Assembly (NCBI RefSeq): GCF_018873765.1
Contig: NC_057925.1
Coordinates: 6,149,568 to 6,213,567 of the forward strand
Source: Telopea speciosissima
Lineage: Eukaryota; Streptophyta; Magnoliopsida; Proteales; Proteaceae
DNA: 64,000 bases
Direction: 5' to 3'
Below the pieces are notes generated by a model. That model saw nothing but the letters and a program-made list of their open reading frames with translations. It had not been told where the DNA came from and ran no database searches. The translations under genes and the position numbers were made by a program. Positions 31,061 through 42,964 of the stretch are shown here, one piece after another. Every line of letters starts with the position of its first letter. Within the stretch, counting starts at the first letter, position 1.

Positions 31061-32278
31061 CTTTGTCACCCCTCTCCCAAAAAAAAAGAAAAAAAATTTT
31101 TAAAGGTCAATTGCTATCACTTTGCTATACTCGGAATTTGAATAATGTATTTCATGGGTATGCTATATGTACGGTTATGTGATGACATTTATCCTTTTTG
31201 CTTTCATAAATGTCCTTATGCATTATCTAAATTGTGTAGCTCTCTATCACCTAGAGTAATTGAAGATTTCTAATCCATTCCTTCCTTCATGCTATAGATA
31301 GTTTTTTTCTCTTTGTGTTATAAAGATCTTCATATTTTTTTACCCTTATTACGTTTCTTCTAATTTTCTTGGATTTATTTCTTGTAAAATATACATTTTT
31401 AGATCCTCTACATCCTTGGTCATTTATCATGTCTTAAAACTAGTTTTCTTAATTGTAATGATTGCTTAAATCTCAACATCCCACCATCATCACCAAATCT
31501 CCTTAGAGGGATGGCATTTTTCTTTCTTTTCTCCTTGGACATCCCTAGCAACCTTCTTGATACATGTTTATAGCAAAACTCTATACAAGAGATTTACTAA
31601 AATACCCATATAGTCCTTAAAAGTTTTCCTCGAAGATTGCTGCCCCCGAACTCCACCATACCCCATGATAGTCCGAGGCGGGTCCAACATGTGGACCCAC
31701 GTAAGCTCTACATAGTAGTCCATCATCAGAAATCAAGATACCCAAACCTCAACAATTATGTAGTACATCAAGATTAACTTTTTTTTAACTAATTGATTAC
31801 TTGTAAACAAATTTTGCCTTCCTTTCTATTCTCAATTCTATGCTATTTTTGTCAAAATACAACAACAATCCGCATTTTAAAATACATTGGATAAGACAAC
31901 CTAACCATGGTTGGTTAGACCATTTGAACCACATAGACGCCTATACTAGAGTATAATTGATTGAATGGAAAATTAGAAGAAGTTTGATCTAGGTTAGTTT
32001 GTTAGGTTTTTACTTAGATGAAACAATAAACTAGTCGGCGGTTGAACAAGAACATATATTTTATAAATGTTAGAACATTAGGGTATTTTGATTATTTCAT
32101 GGTCAAACGAATTTCTTGAATGTTGGATACTTGGAGTATAATTGACCAATTTTTTCCCCATTTTCTTTTAAAGAACAAAAAAACTTTACTGAAGTTCATT
32201 CAAAGTAGGATTACAATTACATTTCTTCTACTAGGCTTTTGGTCAACAATCGAAAGCTAAAGTGTTAGCTAGATGTCC
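31061..32278. other. Array flank of unit 5, no gene
   Basis: 31330-31570 matches 19780-20000, and 31770-31910 matches the 3' flanks of units 1 and 2. The rest is unrecognised AT-rich DNA. Confidence 0.5.
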
Positions 32279-32506
32279 ATGGTTTTAGGTATTGGACATG
32301 TATTGACTGTATGGGGTGATTCATATCAGTATCGGTAATCAGATATTCATCATACGGTACAGATTAGGGGAATTTTTTTCAAAAAACTCAATTTTAAGAA
32401 AAATCAAGGACAAAACTATCCGACTTGGCCTATCCATGCTGATCTATGATGATACCTGATCAATGCTAATACCCAATCTGATACCATACAGTAAAACCAT
32501 GTGGCC
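32279..32506. repeat. Foldback repeat, catggtttta ends
   Basis: Starts catggttttaggtatt and ends gataccatacagtaaaaccatg. The arms are loosely inverted. Same group as 30040-30640. Confidence 0.55.
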
Positions 32507-32592
32507 GGCCCTAACTCATCTTCATTTCTTTCTGCTAGATTACCCGACAGCCAAGAGAGGGGACGAGGCAGCTAGAAATCGTTGGAATGACC

Positions 32593-32775
32593 ATTCTTTG
32601 AGACACACTGCCCTGTCCTGCCTATGCTGCGCAGACACTGGACCGTGTACAATGACTGCTTTACTTCTGCCCAAGCAACTTGTCCAAATAACAGTAAGGC
32701 AATCATTACGCGCAACCCTGTATCTGCCCAGCACAGACTGAACGGACAGCTGCGCTATAGAAGATTTGGATCCAA
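32593..32775. repeat. Hairpin element upstream of copy 6
   Basis: Arms share cagacactggaccgtg against its inverse near 32725. The core GACTGCTTTACTTCTGCCC is an eroded form of the group core, and the right end reads gatttggatcc. The unit 5 text lacks it here (gaccattctttaataagc). Confidence 0.6.
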
Positions 32776-33059
32776 CACTAGTGATTTTGTGTCCAACACG
32801 CAAAGTACTCCTCACGGAAACAAGCGGAACACACGGCAACACGTGATAATAAAAGTGTGTTCCGCTAAGATTCATTTCCCGTAGACGATCTGGACAAAGA
32901 CGGGAAGACTCGAGACTGAGAACTGGAAATCCCCTAAAAGGCTACCAACAAAGAAACTGTGGGCGAAGCATCCACGACACCCCAGAAAGACCCATTCTTC
33001 CCTTACGTTGTCAAACCATCTGGGTCTATTGACAACAACACCTCACCTCATGAACTTGC

Positions 33060-33119
33060 TCGGCAATTCAAGTAGAGGATCCAAATTCTATCATGTTGGG
33101 GTTGCTTCTTCTATAAATA
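33060..33119 (+). promoter_or_regulatory. Promoter of copy 6: TATA box kept, W-box replaced
   Basis: gaacttgctcggcaa is followed not by the conserved GGTCAAAG stretch but by gtagaggatccaaatt, the end of a hairpin element as at 4486 and 41400. TATAAATA is at 33112-33119. The change looks like an element insertion followed by deletion. Confidence 0.5.
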
Positions 33120-33292
33120 GGGGCACGGTAGTATAGATTCTATCTCAGGTCTCACTCTCCAACTCTCTAGTCTCAGACTCTCAAATTTCCCTTTTCTACT
33201 CTTCTGATCTTCAAAGTTATCTCTACATTCTAAACCAGAAAATCCCGTGGTGGAATTCTTCTTCTTTTCGTGTGTTTGTGAGAAAATCAAAG

Positions 33293-33505
33293 ATGGCTTT
33301 GATGTCAGCCCTCTTCGGCTGTTTCGGGCTTCCTTCTTCCCGTGTCTCTAACGATTTAATGGAAACTGCAGATGATCACCAAAACCAAAAGAAGGGTCCG
33401 TTGCCGTCTGATCAAAAAGAGAAACCGATAGAAGCCAAGCCAAAGTCTAGAGCTCCAATTCCAGTTTCTTACTTCCCAGTCAATTCATACCTCTCTCGCT
33501 TATAG
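33293..33505 (+). CDS. Small array protein, copy 6 (subfamily A, 70 aa)
   Basis: Sixth copy, intact, 70 residues: MALMSALFGCFG (Gly before Cys10), SSRVSNDLMETADDHQNQKK, DQKEKPIEAKPKSR and C-terminus APIPVSYFPVNSYLSRL. The ATG at 33293 is chosen because it aligns with all other copies; an in-frame GTG seven codons upstream is not a likely start. NSYLSRL is shared with dead copy 5 only. Stop TAG is followed by TGTCT, so the donor-like GTGAGT of copies 1-4 is weakened to GTGTCT. Function unknown. Confidence 0.82.
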   Translation: MALMSALFGCFGLPSSRVSNDLMETADDHQNQKKGPLPSDQKEKPIEAKPKSRAPIPVSYFPVNSYLSRL

Positions 33506-34090
33506 TGTCTCTCTGTTATTGTGAGTGGATGTCGTTCATCATCAATCAAAACTGAAGAAATGAAAGAACCCACGCCAGGATAGCAGGCAGGCTTCCGCAA
33601 AGTGTTTTTGTGTTCATTTGCGACTAAGCAATGGCGGTTCAATGAAGGGAAATTTCAGGCAACTTCTCTGGCTCCGGCACTGATGGTTGTGGTGGTTCAC
33701 TTTGACAGTATAAACCTGTAAATCATTTGTACAATTTATCATTGTTTGTATACTAGTTGTTTGATAAAATTACTAAACAGAGAACTCAATTAATTAGATT
33801 TAAAAATTTGAATTCCATCCGGCTTTGTTTGATTGCTCTCGACCAGTACTGATCATGTTCGAAAAGAAATCAGAGGGGAGAATGAAGCTAATTAATAGAT
33901 CAAAGTTTGTGATAGATCCAAAGTTGAATTTGGGATTGAAGATACAATGTTGTAGTAAAAAAGCTGATACAAAATTATCTTAAAACTTAAGATTGGTGGG
34001 AAGTGCTTGCATCTTAGCACCATCAGCTCACCACCCGAACAAATAGGGACAGGAAATTTGGAGAAGGGTGAGTGTTGCCGCTAGAATCTG
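33506..34090. other. 3' flank of copy 6, then intergenic
   Basis: Conserved features up to about 33800 (gaaatttcag/gcaac, gacagtataaacctgtaa, tttgataaaattac). The last word is the uninterrupted form of the site where elements inserted after copies 4 and 5. Beyond, nothing recognised. Confidence 0.5.
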
Positions 34091-34091
34091 A

Positions 34092-36118
34092 TCTGCCATG
34101 TTGGATCCCAAGACTACTCGTTGCTACTTTATCAGCTACTCAGATCATTCGAAGGGATATAAATTTTATAATCCCTGCGGAGGCGCTAGGATTGTGGAGT
34201 CACAGACAGTGAAGTTTCTGGAATTTGATATAGCTGAAAAGAATGACTGTTCTTAGACCGTTCAAGATAGTCTCCTGGTTGGTACATCGGTACCTATTCG
34301 TCTACCTATTCAGACGGATGTGGGGCATACTGTGCCATTGGTTACACCTGCTGGAGTTCAGGAGCCTGATATTGATACTGTCCCCGACATTCATGTAGTA
34401 CCTGATGAGATTCCTCTTATTCAGGATGCGGTTGAGGATCCTATCATTGATGCAGTTCCAGCTGAGATTCCTCAGATTCAGGTTGAGGCAGTAGTGGCAC
34501 CATTACGGAGATCCACCAGGGAGAGAATGTCAGCTATATCACCTATCTATGAGGTCTATCTAGGAGAACATGACTATGACATTGGTTGTGTGGTCGATCC
34601 AATTACTTATTCAGGCGCTGTTTCTAGTCCTCAGTCAGCTTTGTGGATAGATGCGATGAGAGATGAAATGCAATCGATGAAACAAAATGATGTTTGGGAG
34701 CTTGTTGATTTACCTAAAGATTGTAAGCCCATTGGTTGCAAATGGGTGTATAAAACCAAAAGAGATTCCAAAGGAAAAGTTGAGAGGTTTAAAGCCAGAC
34801 TGGTAGCCAAGGGATTCACTCAGAGAAAGGGAATAGACTACAATGGGATTTTTTCTCCAGTCTCCTCGAAGGATTCTTTCAGGGTAATCATGGCATTGGT
34901 AGCTCATTTTGTTATGGAGCTGCATCAGATGGATGTTAAAATCGCCTTTCTCAATGGCAATCTTGATGAGGAAGTCTATTTGGTTCAGCCTGAGGGTTTT
35001 GCAGTGGTGATTCAAATCATCTTGTGTATAGACTCAAGAAGTCTATCTACGGTCTCAAACAAGCTTCTAGGCAGTGGTATCTGAAATTTGAAAGTGTTGT
35101 GACTTCGTTTGGTTTTATGAAAAACAAAGTGGATCAGTGTATATATCACAAGGTCAGTGGGAGCAAATTCTGTTTTCTCATTCTGTATGTGGATGACATC
35201 CTGCTTGCAAGCAGTGACCTAGGGATGTTGCATAATACAAAGCAACTTTTATGTAGGGAATTTGACATGAAGGATCTTGGTGAGGCCTCTTTTGTTCTTG
35301 GGATTGAGATCCATAGGAATCGTTCTCGCCGTTTATTAAGTCTTTCTCAGAGGGCTTATGTTGATCGTGTTCTGGAGAGGTTCAGTATGCTGGATTGCAA
35401 ACCTGGGAATGTTCCTGTTCTCAAGGGTGACAAACTGAGTTCGACACAGTGCCCGAAAAATAAAGCTGAGAGGGATGAAATGAAGAAGGTGCCTTATGCT
35501 AGCGCACTTGGTAATATCATGTATGCTCAGGTCTGTACCAGACCGGATATTACTTTTGGGACAGGACTTCTTGGCAGGTATCAGTCAGATCCTGGTCTTA
35601 GCCACTAGGTTGCTACCAAGAAAGTATTGAGGTACTTAAAGGGGACAAGAGATTATATGCTGACTTACAGACACGTTCCTGAACTCAAGCTAGTGGGGTA
35701 TACGGACTCTGACTTTGCTGGCTGTGAGGATGACAGGAAATCCACATCATGTTATGTTTTCTTGATGACAGGAGGGACAGTATCATGGAAGAGTAAAAAG
35801 CAGACATTGGTGACCACTTCGACTATGCAGACAGAGTTTGTAGCATGCTATGGGGCTACTACTCAGGTTATTTGGCTCAGAAATCTCATAAATGAGTTGA
35901 CTATTATAAATTTTGTGGATAGACCCATCCAGATATACTGTGATAACAGCTCTGCTGTGTTGGTTATAAACAACAATAAAGGACTTAGAGGGTCTAAACA
36001 CATGGAGGTCAAGTATTTGACCATAAAGAAGAGAGTAAAAGAAGGTGACATTGCAGTCGAACATATTGGTATAGCTGATATAGTTGCAGATCCCCTAACC
36101 AAAGGTCTACGCCCTTGA
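34092..36118 (+). pseudogene. Ty1/copia pol, 5'-truncated and broken
   Basis: Starts within the region after integrase (YKFYNP-like, then LRRSTRERMSAISPIYEVYL), followed by reverse transcriptase (CKWVYKTKRDSKG, ARLVAKGFTQ, DVKIAFLNGNLDEEVYL, KSIYGLKQASRQWYLKF, LYVDDILLA) and RNase H (GYTDSDFAGCEDDRKSTSCY, SWKSKKQ). Breaks seen: stop near 34254, frameshift near 35007, TGG-to-TAG type stop at 35607. The protease and integrase parts are missing. It belongs to the same rearranged element as the LTRs and gag to its right. It cannot make a working polyprotein. Confidence 0.93.
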
Positions 36119-36862
36119 GTTTTTGAGAGACATGTCATGAGCATGGGCTTAGTTGCATCATGGGATGTGATTAGTTAGTGGGAGTTTGTTTTATTTTATT
36201 TCATTGTAATTTAAAGTTTCTTTTCATCTGTATTTTTATCTTATGGTAAACTTTGATTTATATATATATCAGGTGTCATTGCATGCAGTTTCTTTTAAAC
36301 ACATGAGTGTTTTATTTATTGACATGAAGTATATATTTTTTTATTTTAAAGTCTTAAGGAATGTGTTAACCTTAAGCAAGGCTGGAGCATTAAGTAGTTA
36401 GCCTAAAGGTATGTCTTGTAACACATAAAGTATAACTCGAGTTATTTCTAATGAGACATACAGATTTATTAGAATCACAAAGTTTATTTCTCTAGTGAGC
36501 CTGTGCCACTTAAAGAAGAGAAATTTTGAACTGATAAATGGATAATACATAAGGAATCACTATGTGAGTATTATCTCATTGCCACACTACAACATTGCAT
36601 CCATGTTAGTAGAGTTGAGGGGTCTCGTGATCATGGAAGGCTCTGTGTCACTTAATCATAGATGCAGTTACCGCCATGATTCGATGTCTAAAACTCTATG
36701 GGATAGGACTGACTTTCTAATATGACCTCTAGACTAATTTATTTTAAAAATTGTGCACATAAAGTTTTCTTAAAGAGTTGTTAGCCTGTGATTTGTTTTG
36801 GTCAAAACTGTTTTTAAATCTTTTTAAAAATAAAGAATTTAATGTAAATCCCAGTGGGAGAA
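36119..36862 (+). other. Copia 3' untranslated region and polypurine tract
   Basis: Non-coding stretch between the pol end and the LTR. It ends with cccagtgggagaa, the polypurine tract that primes plus-strand synthesis, directly before TGTTAGAA. Confidence 0.65.
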
Positions 36863-37102
36863 TGTTAGAATTTTAGTTCTAATAAAATTTCATATGGACA
36901 TAATTAAATCCCTAAACCAGGCTAATTAGGATTTTGGTCTAATAAAGTGGGGTCATTAAATTATATTAGAAGTCTAATGTGGACTGGCTTAGTGTGGGCC
37001 AGATAGATTCCTATTGAGACTGTGATGAGTCAGACCCTATAGGGATTACTATATAAGGAGAGCTATGTCCCCCCTCTACCCATCAAAAAAAATTATTATT
37101 CT
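36863..37102 (+). repeat. Partial copia 3' LTR, plus orientation
   Basis: Begins TGTTAGAATTTTAG and matches the first about 240 bases of the complete LTR at 38970-39492 in opposite orientation, with only about ten differences. It contains ctatataagg and then breaks off at aattattattctc, where it joins the reversed gag. Confidence 0.88.
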
Positions 37103-37715
37103 CTTTCTTCAGTTTCTCTTCCTCAGACACAACCCTAGAAATTAGGTCATTAATGCTCCAGACTCCATCTTGGGAAATATAGATGATTTTTATGATGCCA
37201 AATTCAGAAGGTAGGGTATTTAAGGCTTGATGGACAATTAGGGTATCTGGAAGAGGAACGTCTAAGGCCTTGAGTTTAGTTTGGTAATCAATCATCCTAA
37301 TAATGTAATCCCTAACACCCCCAGAACCATCATATTCCATATTAAATAACCCTTGCAGAAGTGTCCCAATCTCAGCATTCGATGAAACTTTGTATCTCTT
37401 GGAGATTGCATCTAGTAATTCCCTGGCAGTACATTTCTCAGGCATACCACTTTTTAGGTGTTTCGGTATCGACCTCTTTATGGACAGTATACTGAGTCGA
37501 TTACTCTTTTGCCATACAGCATGCACAGACTTTTCATCCTCAGTACTATCAACAGTTAGATCCATTGGTGTATCCATAACAAGGGACGTGTGCACATCTG
37601 TCATTCCCATAGCAAACATAATGTCCTCTTTCCACTTCTTAAAGTTTGACCCAGTGAGGAACTCAATAGTAACCATGTTATTATTGACAGAGAAGGTGAC
37701 TGAAAATTTAAACAA
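37083..37715 (-). pseudogene. Copia gag fragment, minus strand
   Basis: Minus-strand ORF with the standard copia gag start (MVTIEFLTGSNFKKWKED, the likely Met at 37676) and UBN2-type text (ELLDAISKRYKVSSNAEIGTLL, MEYDGSGGVRDYIIRMIDYQ, LPDTLIVHQALNTLPSEF, ISRVVSEEEKLKK). The zinc knuckle and all of pol are missing. The ORF ends ENNNFF exactly where the reversed LTR begins, so the end is a junction artefact. Gag would package element RNA. Confidence 0.88.
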
Positions 37716-38954
37716 TGAATAGTATAATAATTAAAATGATGCAAGTACAGCTTGAAAACTTTATAAGCTAATGAGAATTTTACACACATCATTGTGAAAA
37801 CACCTTTGGGCTTAATTCTCAATATGCAATTGTAAAAATCCCTACTTACCAGTGGTCATGGGAATACAGCTCAACTTTCAAAATCCATCACCTTTGGGTG
37901 TGCAGAATTATAGGGTCAGCCTATTCACATGCATACTGTATATGTACCCCTTCAAGTACCAATACATGATCACCATCTTTGGGTGTATGTCCACACATCA
38001 GAGTTGAAGGACATCCCACAACTATATAAGACCGATGTTTCACAAATCCAATAAGGAAGGTCGCTTTGGCGGCTGCATCCTGTCGAAAACATGAAACCCT
38101 CTTTTGGAATTTTCTAAAATTACTTACATCCTTAAACAATGTGTTATTTTATAATTTATGAAAAGGGACTTTAAATGTCTTAAAATTAACACAAAAATAA
38201 TAATAATTTTGTTCATCAAGGTAGGTATTCCAACAAATCAGAAATTGGTTCGGTTCCCAATAGAACGAACTGATAAATTACATAAAAGAGCATGCATCAA
38301 AAGAATACCAAAAATATTTAAAATATGTATATCTGATCAAAACAGAGGGCACCACTCTGTAGAGCACAAAAAAACAGAGCCAACGCAAAAAACGAGACCC
38401 TAAACGGAGTCTCGTAGCCCCCAGAAAGCCCGGTCAAAGTTTAAGCCCAAATCCAATTGACTGTAGTGGTCAAATCGGTCTGAAAAATCAAACCAAATCA
38501 ATTTGGTTCAACCCTCGGTTCGAGTAAATCGGCTCAGACCCCAGACAACCGGGTTCGGGTCAAGTTTGACCGGGTCATAATTCTGGTTAACGGTTTGAAA
38601 AATGGGTCAACCCGGCCCGACGGCGCACATTAGCAGTTCTATGTATCTGGCAGGGGCGCACGATAGCAAAACCCCAGATTCCTTTTTTTTTATTTTAATA
38701 AACCTGACAGCGCGTGAGAGCACGTCCGGCGGCGATCCACCCGCCAAAATTTCTGAAATTTTGTGATCTACGCACCCATATGGTCAGATTCTGTTTTCGC
38801 CAGCTTAAAAAATCGGCAGAATGCCAGTATCCATACAAGTTTTTTGGAAAACTGAAAAAACCCTAAAAACCTTGATTCGAATCAAAAAAATTTTGATTCC
38901 CTTATTATGTTCTATTATTTTGAATCCATATAGGTTCAAGAACGGATCTATGGA
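37716..38954 (-). other. Copia leader between 5' LTR and gag
   Basis: Non-coding on the minus strand. Runs from the primer-binding site to gag. A cluster of cggttcgggtcaagtttgaccgg-type words lies near 38460-38600. No gene. Confidence 0.5.
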
Positions 38955-38967
38955 GGCTCTGATACCA
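38955..38967 (-). other. Copia primer-binding site
   Basis: The minus strand reads TGGTATCAGAGCC two bases after the LTR end, complementary to the 3' end of initiator methionine tRNA as in most plant copia elements. Confidence 0.88.
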
Positions 38968-38969
38968 CA

Positions 38970-39492
38970 TGTTAGAATAAATCGATCCGAATAGGGATAA
39001 AATCCCAAAAACCAGGATCTCCATAGGGCGTTCAAGAACACAATCATATAAATAATAGAAAATAGGAATAGAACCACTGACCTTGTTTCGCATCCATAGT
39101 GATGATGATTGCAGCGAAAAATAAAGAACAAAGATCTAGGTGCTTCCCTTCTATTCCCAAAGTAACTAGCTTGATGAGAATACCGAATGCGCAGGGACGA
39201 CGAACACTGAATATCTCCCTCTCATTCAAGAATGCATTCCTCAATAGCAATTGAGAATAATAATTTTTTTAATGGGTAGAGGGGGGAGCTAGCTCTCCTT
39301 ATATAGTAATCCCTATAGGGTCTGACTCATCACAGTCCCAATAGGAATCTATCTGGCCCACACTAAGCCAATCCACATTAGACTTCTAATATAACTTAAT
39401 GACCCCATTTTATTAGACCAAAACCCTAATTAGCCTGGTTTAGGGATTTAATTATGTCCATATGGAATTTTATTAGAACTAAAATTCTAACA
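38970..39492 (-). repeat. Complete copia 5' LTR, minus orientation (523 bp)
   Basis: On the minus strand it starts TGTTAGAATTTTAG and ends TTATTCTAACA, with TG...CA ends and a terminal inverted TGTTAGAAT. A TATA-like ctatataagg marks the promoter. The primer-binding site follows directly. Confidence 0.92.
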
Positions 39493-39517
39493 GGGAGACC
39501 TACACAATACAAGATAC

Positions 39518-40321
39518 GTATAGAGCAAGAGAGAGGGTCAAAGCTGGCTCCGAGGTGGACTTTCTGATGCTAAAGTCAGTAATTTGAACAACATTGAGAG
39601 TTGAGAATTGATTGAGTAGTTAGGTAAGAGTAATGTAGTTAGGTGAGAGTAATAAATGCAATTAAGCATCCTGATACCATTATGTATAGGTGTATTGCAG
39701 TAGAATTGGGTATCGTTTCAATGAAGTCAAGTAAGTTCTCTAGTGGAAGGTCCCTTGTCACAACAACGGTTATATGATCCAAAGGCTTATGCTTAGATGG
39801 ATGACAACAATATTCATCTTAATTTTTCACTTTGATTGAACCTCAAGCCATGTGTCAAAGAACCATAAGGAAAGAAGTAGACTAGGTAGACGATCGAGAC
39901 TCACCAAGGCTAAGTGCGAAGCTATAGCCAAGAAAGCCCTGTTCTCCAGCTCCTCTACTTCGACTAGTTTACCAATCTTAAGCATTTCAAAGGACTTTTC
40001 ATCCTCCTCATCAAGAGGATTTTTCATAATATTGTTGTTATCCATCTAACTATAAGCCTTTGGATCATATATCTGTCGTTGTGATAAGGGACCTTGAACG
40101 AGGGAACTTACTTTACTTCATTAACACAATACCCAATTCTACTGTCATACACACTATATATGAGGGCATTGTACAAGGTAACATGATGCTTAATCATATT
40201 TATTACTCTCATGTAACTACTCACTCAGTTCCTATCTCTCACTACTATTGCTCGGATTACTGACTTTAGCATTGGAGAATCCACCTCGGAGCCAACTTCG
40301 ACCCTCTTTCTTGTTCTATAC
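39518..40321. repeat. Long inverted repeat, arms about 295 bp
   Basis: Arm 39518-39813 pairs with 40029-40321 at roughly 80 percent by eye. Shared words include gtatag, agggtc, ggctccgaggtgga, atgctaaagtcagtaat, gtagaattgggta and tatgatccaaaggctta. The loop of about 215 bases has a short acidic ORF on the minus strand without recognisable content. No target duplication seen. It may be a foldback transposon, and it lies 25 bases from the copia LTR. Confidence 0.75.
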
Positions 40322-40930
40322 TCACCCTGTGGAGTGCAAGTCTCTCCACTTATATGATAGATCAGATTCTGGTACTAACAGAGAGCATTTTAAGCCTCCT
40401 TGAGCCAAGAGGTGAGGAAGAGGAGAATTATGTAAGCGTGATAAATGGAGGATTTTAGGAAGAAAGAGTAAGAGGTGGGTAATAGAGCTACAGATAGAAG
40501 TGTTGTGGTGAGGGTGAAATATTATCCACATGCCAAAGATAGAGGTGTGAGCGTAGGGTTGGCGTAGATGAGAAGGTTCTAGGTTTTGAAAAAGTGCAAT
40601 CAGGCTCGAACCAGTCAGTGTTGAATCTAATCTGAAATAGTCAGAATCAGACGGAATTGATCAGAATTGGTGGGAATCTGCTAAAATCATCAAATTCAAC
40701 TCATCTGAATCTGATTTTTGAAACAATGAGAAGGTTGCCAACGTTAACAACAACATGAAAACCACCCTTAATGGGTTTCCCGAGTTTGAATAAGAATATT
40801 TTTCCATTTAAATATTAGAAATTATGGTATTTAATCATTTCAACATCACATGTTGGCTGTTTGGATACTTTTTAAATGTAATTTATTATTTATTTTCTTT
40901 CCTTCAAAAAAAATCTGGACGGCTCTGATT
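40322..40930. other. Intergenic with dispersed repeat
   Basis: 40500-40770 resembles 30721-31060 (see there). No gene. Confidence 0.45.
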
Positions 40931-40949
40931 CTAAACTTCATTTCTTCTA

Positions 40950-41250
40950 CTAGGTTCGAAAGGACAAGGGGGACGAGGCGAGTAGAAACCGTTTAAATGA
41001 CCGTTGTTAATAAGTAAAAGGATGAAGGGGAATTGAGACTTCGTGTCCAACACGCAAAGGTTGACACACTTTGACAGTATAAACGTGTCTTCTCAAGGAC
41101 AGCAAATTTCTTGCCTGTAACTTCATGTTCTCATATTGTATATCATTATATGATTTGCACAATTTATTATTAATAAACAGGGAGAATAAATCTAATTAAT
41201 TTAAAGTTTGTGATATGTATTCATCCGGTTTTGTTTAGTTAAACTCGATT
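40950..41250 (+). pseudogene. Gene-less relic of the array unit
   Basis: Upstream text (gagtagaaaccgtttaaatgacc, attgagacttcgtgtccaacacgcaaagg) is joined at about 41060 directly to 3'-flank text (gacacactttgacagtataaac, gatttgcacaatttatta, aataaacaggga). The promoter, coding part and stop are gone, as expected from recombination that deleted the gene. Confidence 0.7.
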
Positions 41251-41263
41251 ATTAATCGGATCA

Positions 41264-41412
41264 TGATCCTCTACGGCAGGGCAGGCCTCACTCACACAGG
41301 CAGGGGTAAAATGACCGCCCCACCCACTGTCTGTGTGGGGTCCACTCCTTGTCTGTGTGAGACCGTACCATGGTCATTCTCGGCTGCCTGCCTGGCCTAG
41401 AGGATCCAAATT
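41264..41412. repeat. Hairpin element
   Basis: Ends gatcctctacggc and gcctagaggatcc are inverted. Arms share ctcacacaggcagg/cctgtctgtgtgag-like words, and the core contains ATGACCGCCCCACCC. Confidence 0.68.
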
Positions 41413-42600
41413 GTCAATAATATGAGGGGAGAATAAATCTAATTAATTGAAAAAAATTTGTTTAAGGGGTTATTTATTACTATCACTTCCCTAGATGTCA
41501 ATGAATATTTGAAAATCCATATTATTGCATACGTGTGAGAGAGATAACCATTTGTCCAAGAAGAGAAAATAGTATTAATGAAAACTAAAAACGACAAGTT
41601 TTTTAATGTTGGCAAAGGAATGGAATACAAACCTAAATTCGAATGTCATGTTGTTCCCCACGGTTCTGCAAGTAAAGTAGTTCAAAGCTTATTTGACTTA
41701 TGCCATTTGCGTGTGAAAGTATTGATTTTGTCATATTATATAGCAGATTTTGTTAAATCTGTTTCTGATGAATACAAGAAATTCATAGTTTTTATTTTAC
41801 TTTTTTTTTTTTTTATCAATTTGGTGGGATTTGGATAGCAAAAAGATGAGATTTTGAAGTACCACAAGATGTCCCTTAAGTTTTTATAAATTCCTCACCC
41901 CAAATTAACTAAACAAGATTGGGGTAGAATTTTGAAATGCCACATTAGTATTTTCCCACCCTAATTCTCCCACCTCACCAAAGTCCTTTCTATCAGAGTG
42001 AGCATGGACTTAGACTTGTGGAGCTCTGGCCAAAGAGAACTTCTGTAGTCAAATTAGAGTATTAAAAATCACATTGAATCGGTTCCACATCAACATTTTT
42101 CCACCCCCAATTAACCAAACAAGATTGAGGTGAGATTTTGAAATGTCACATCAGCATTTTCTCATTCCAATTCTCCCATCGCACTTAAATCCCCTCTATT
42201 GAGCATGGACTTGGACCCGTGGAGCTCTAAGTAGAAGACTTCTGTAGTCAGATTAGAGTATTAAAAATCAGATTGAATCGGGCCGGAATCGGCCAATGCT
42301 GATCCTGAGTCCCTGATCGGGTTTGGGTCACTTCTGTACCAGAAAAATTAACCTAGATACTTAGAACATACCAATTCCAGGATCAATCCAAGCGATCCAA
42401 TCGGATCCCGATTTCGGATTTTTAAATCTGGATATCAAGAAAATACTACTCTCTTTTTCACTTAAACAAGTACATAAATCATTTTCTTCTTATTAAACAA
42501 TTATATACCCTATTCTATTTTCATCTTTGGGCAGCTAATTAAATATGCAGCTTTGAGATTAGATAAGATTTTTTTAATTAAGAACTAAGGAGCAAGAACC
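41413..42600. other. Intergenic, internal duplication
   Basis: 41875-42060 and 42105-42270 repeat each other (ccaaattaactaaacaagattg, gagattttgaaatgccacat, gagcatggacttaga). No gene recognised. Confidence 0.5.
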
Positions 42601-42639
42601 AAGAAAAAAAAATTGTTAATTAAATGAAGAATAACCCAT

Positions 42640-42823
42640 TAGGTACCATATGTCCATATGTGCTGTGCTGTTCAAGAAAAACTTGCTCTGCAAGACAAAG
42701 CCAAGCTTGCTCTGCAAGCCAAAGCCATACAAGCTTACCATTCAATGTCTTTTTTTTTTTTTTTTTTTTTAAATTTATAGAACCATTCAAAGTCATTTGG
42801 GTCTCTTCTTCTATTTATAAATA
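42640..42823 (+). promoter_or_regulatory. Promoter of copy 7 (subfamily B)
   Basis: Contains two runs of acttgctctgcaag(a/c)caaagcc, related to the promoter block of subfamily A, then accattcaaagtc and TATAAATA at 42816-42823. A T-run of about 22 bases lies in between. The A-type W-box is not present in recognisable form. Confidence 0.5.
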
Positions 42824-42964
42824 AAGGATATGAGCACCATTATATTTTCATTCATCAAAGTCTTGTGAGTTCTCAAAACACTAGTAACTCCAGTCCTGAG
42901 GTGTCCAAGGTGTGTATTAGTGAGTGAAGCCCTCTTAATTCCAGTTCTCTTTGTCTGTGACAGA

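Noticed and set aside
42920..42964. Extension MSEALLIPVLFVCDR before copies 7 and 8
   Set aside because: The start would be GTG. Open in both copies but probably just conserved leader sequence.
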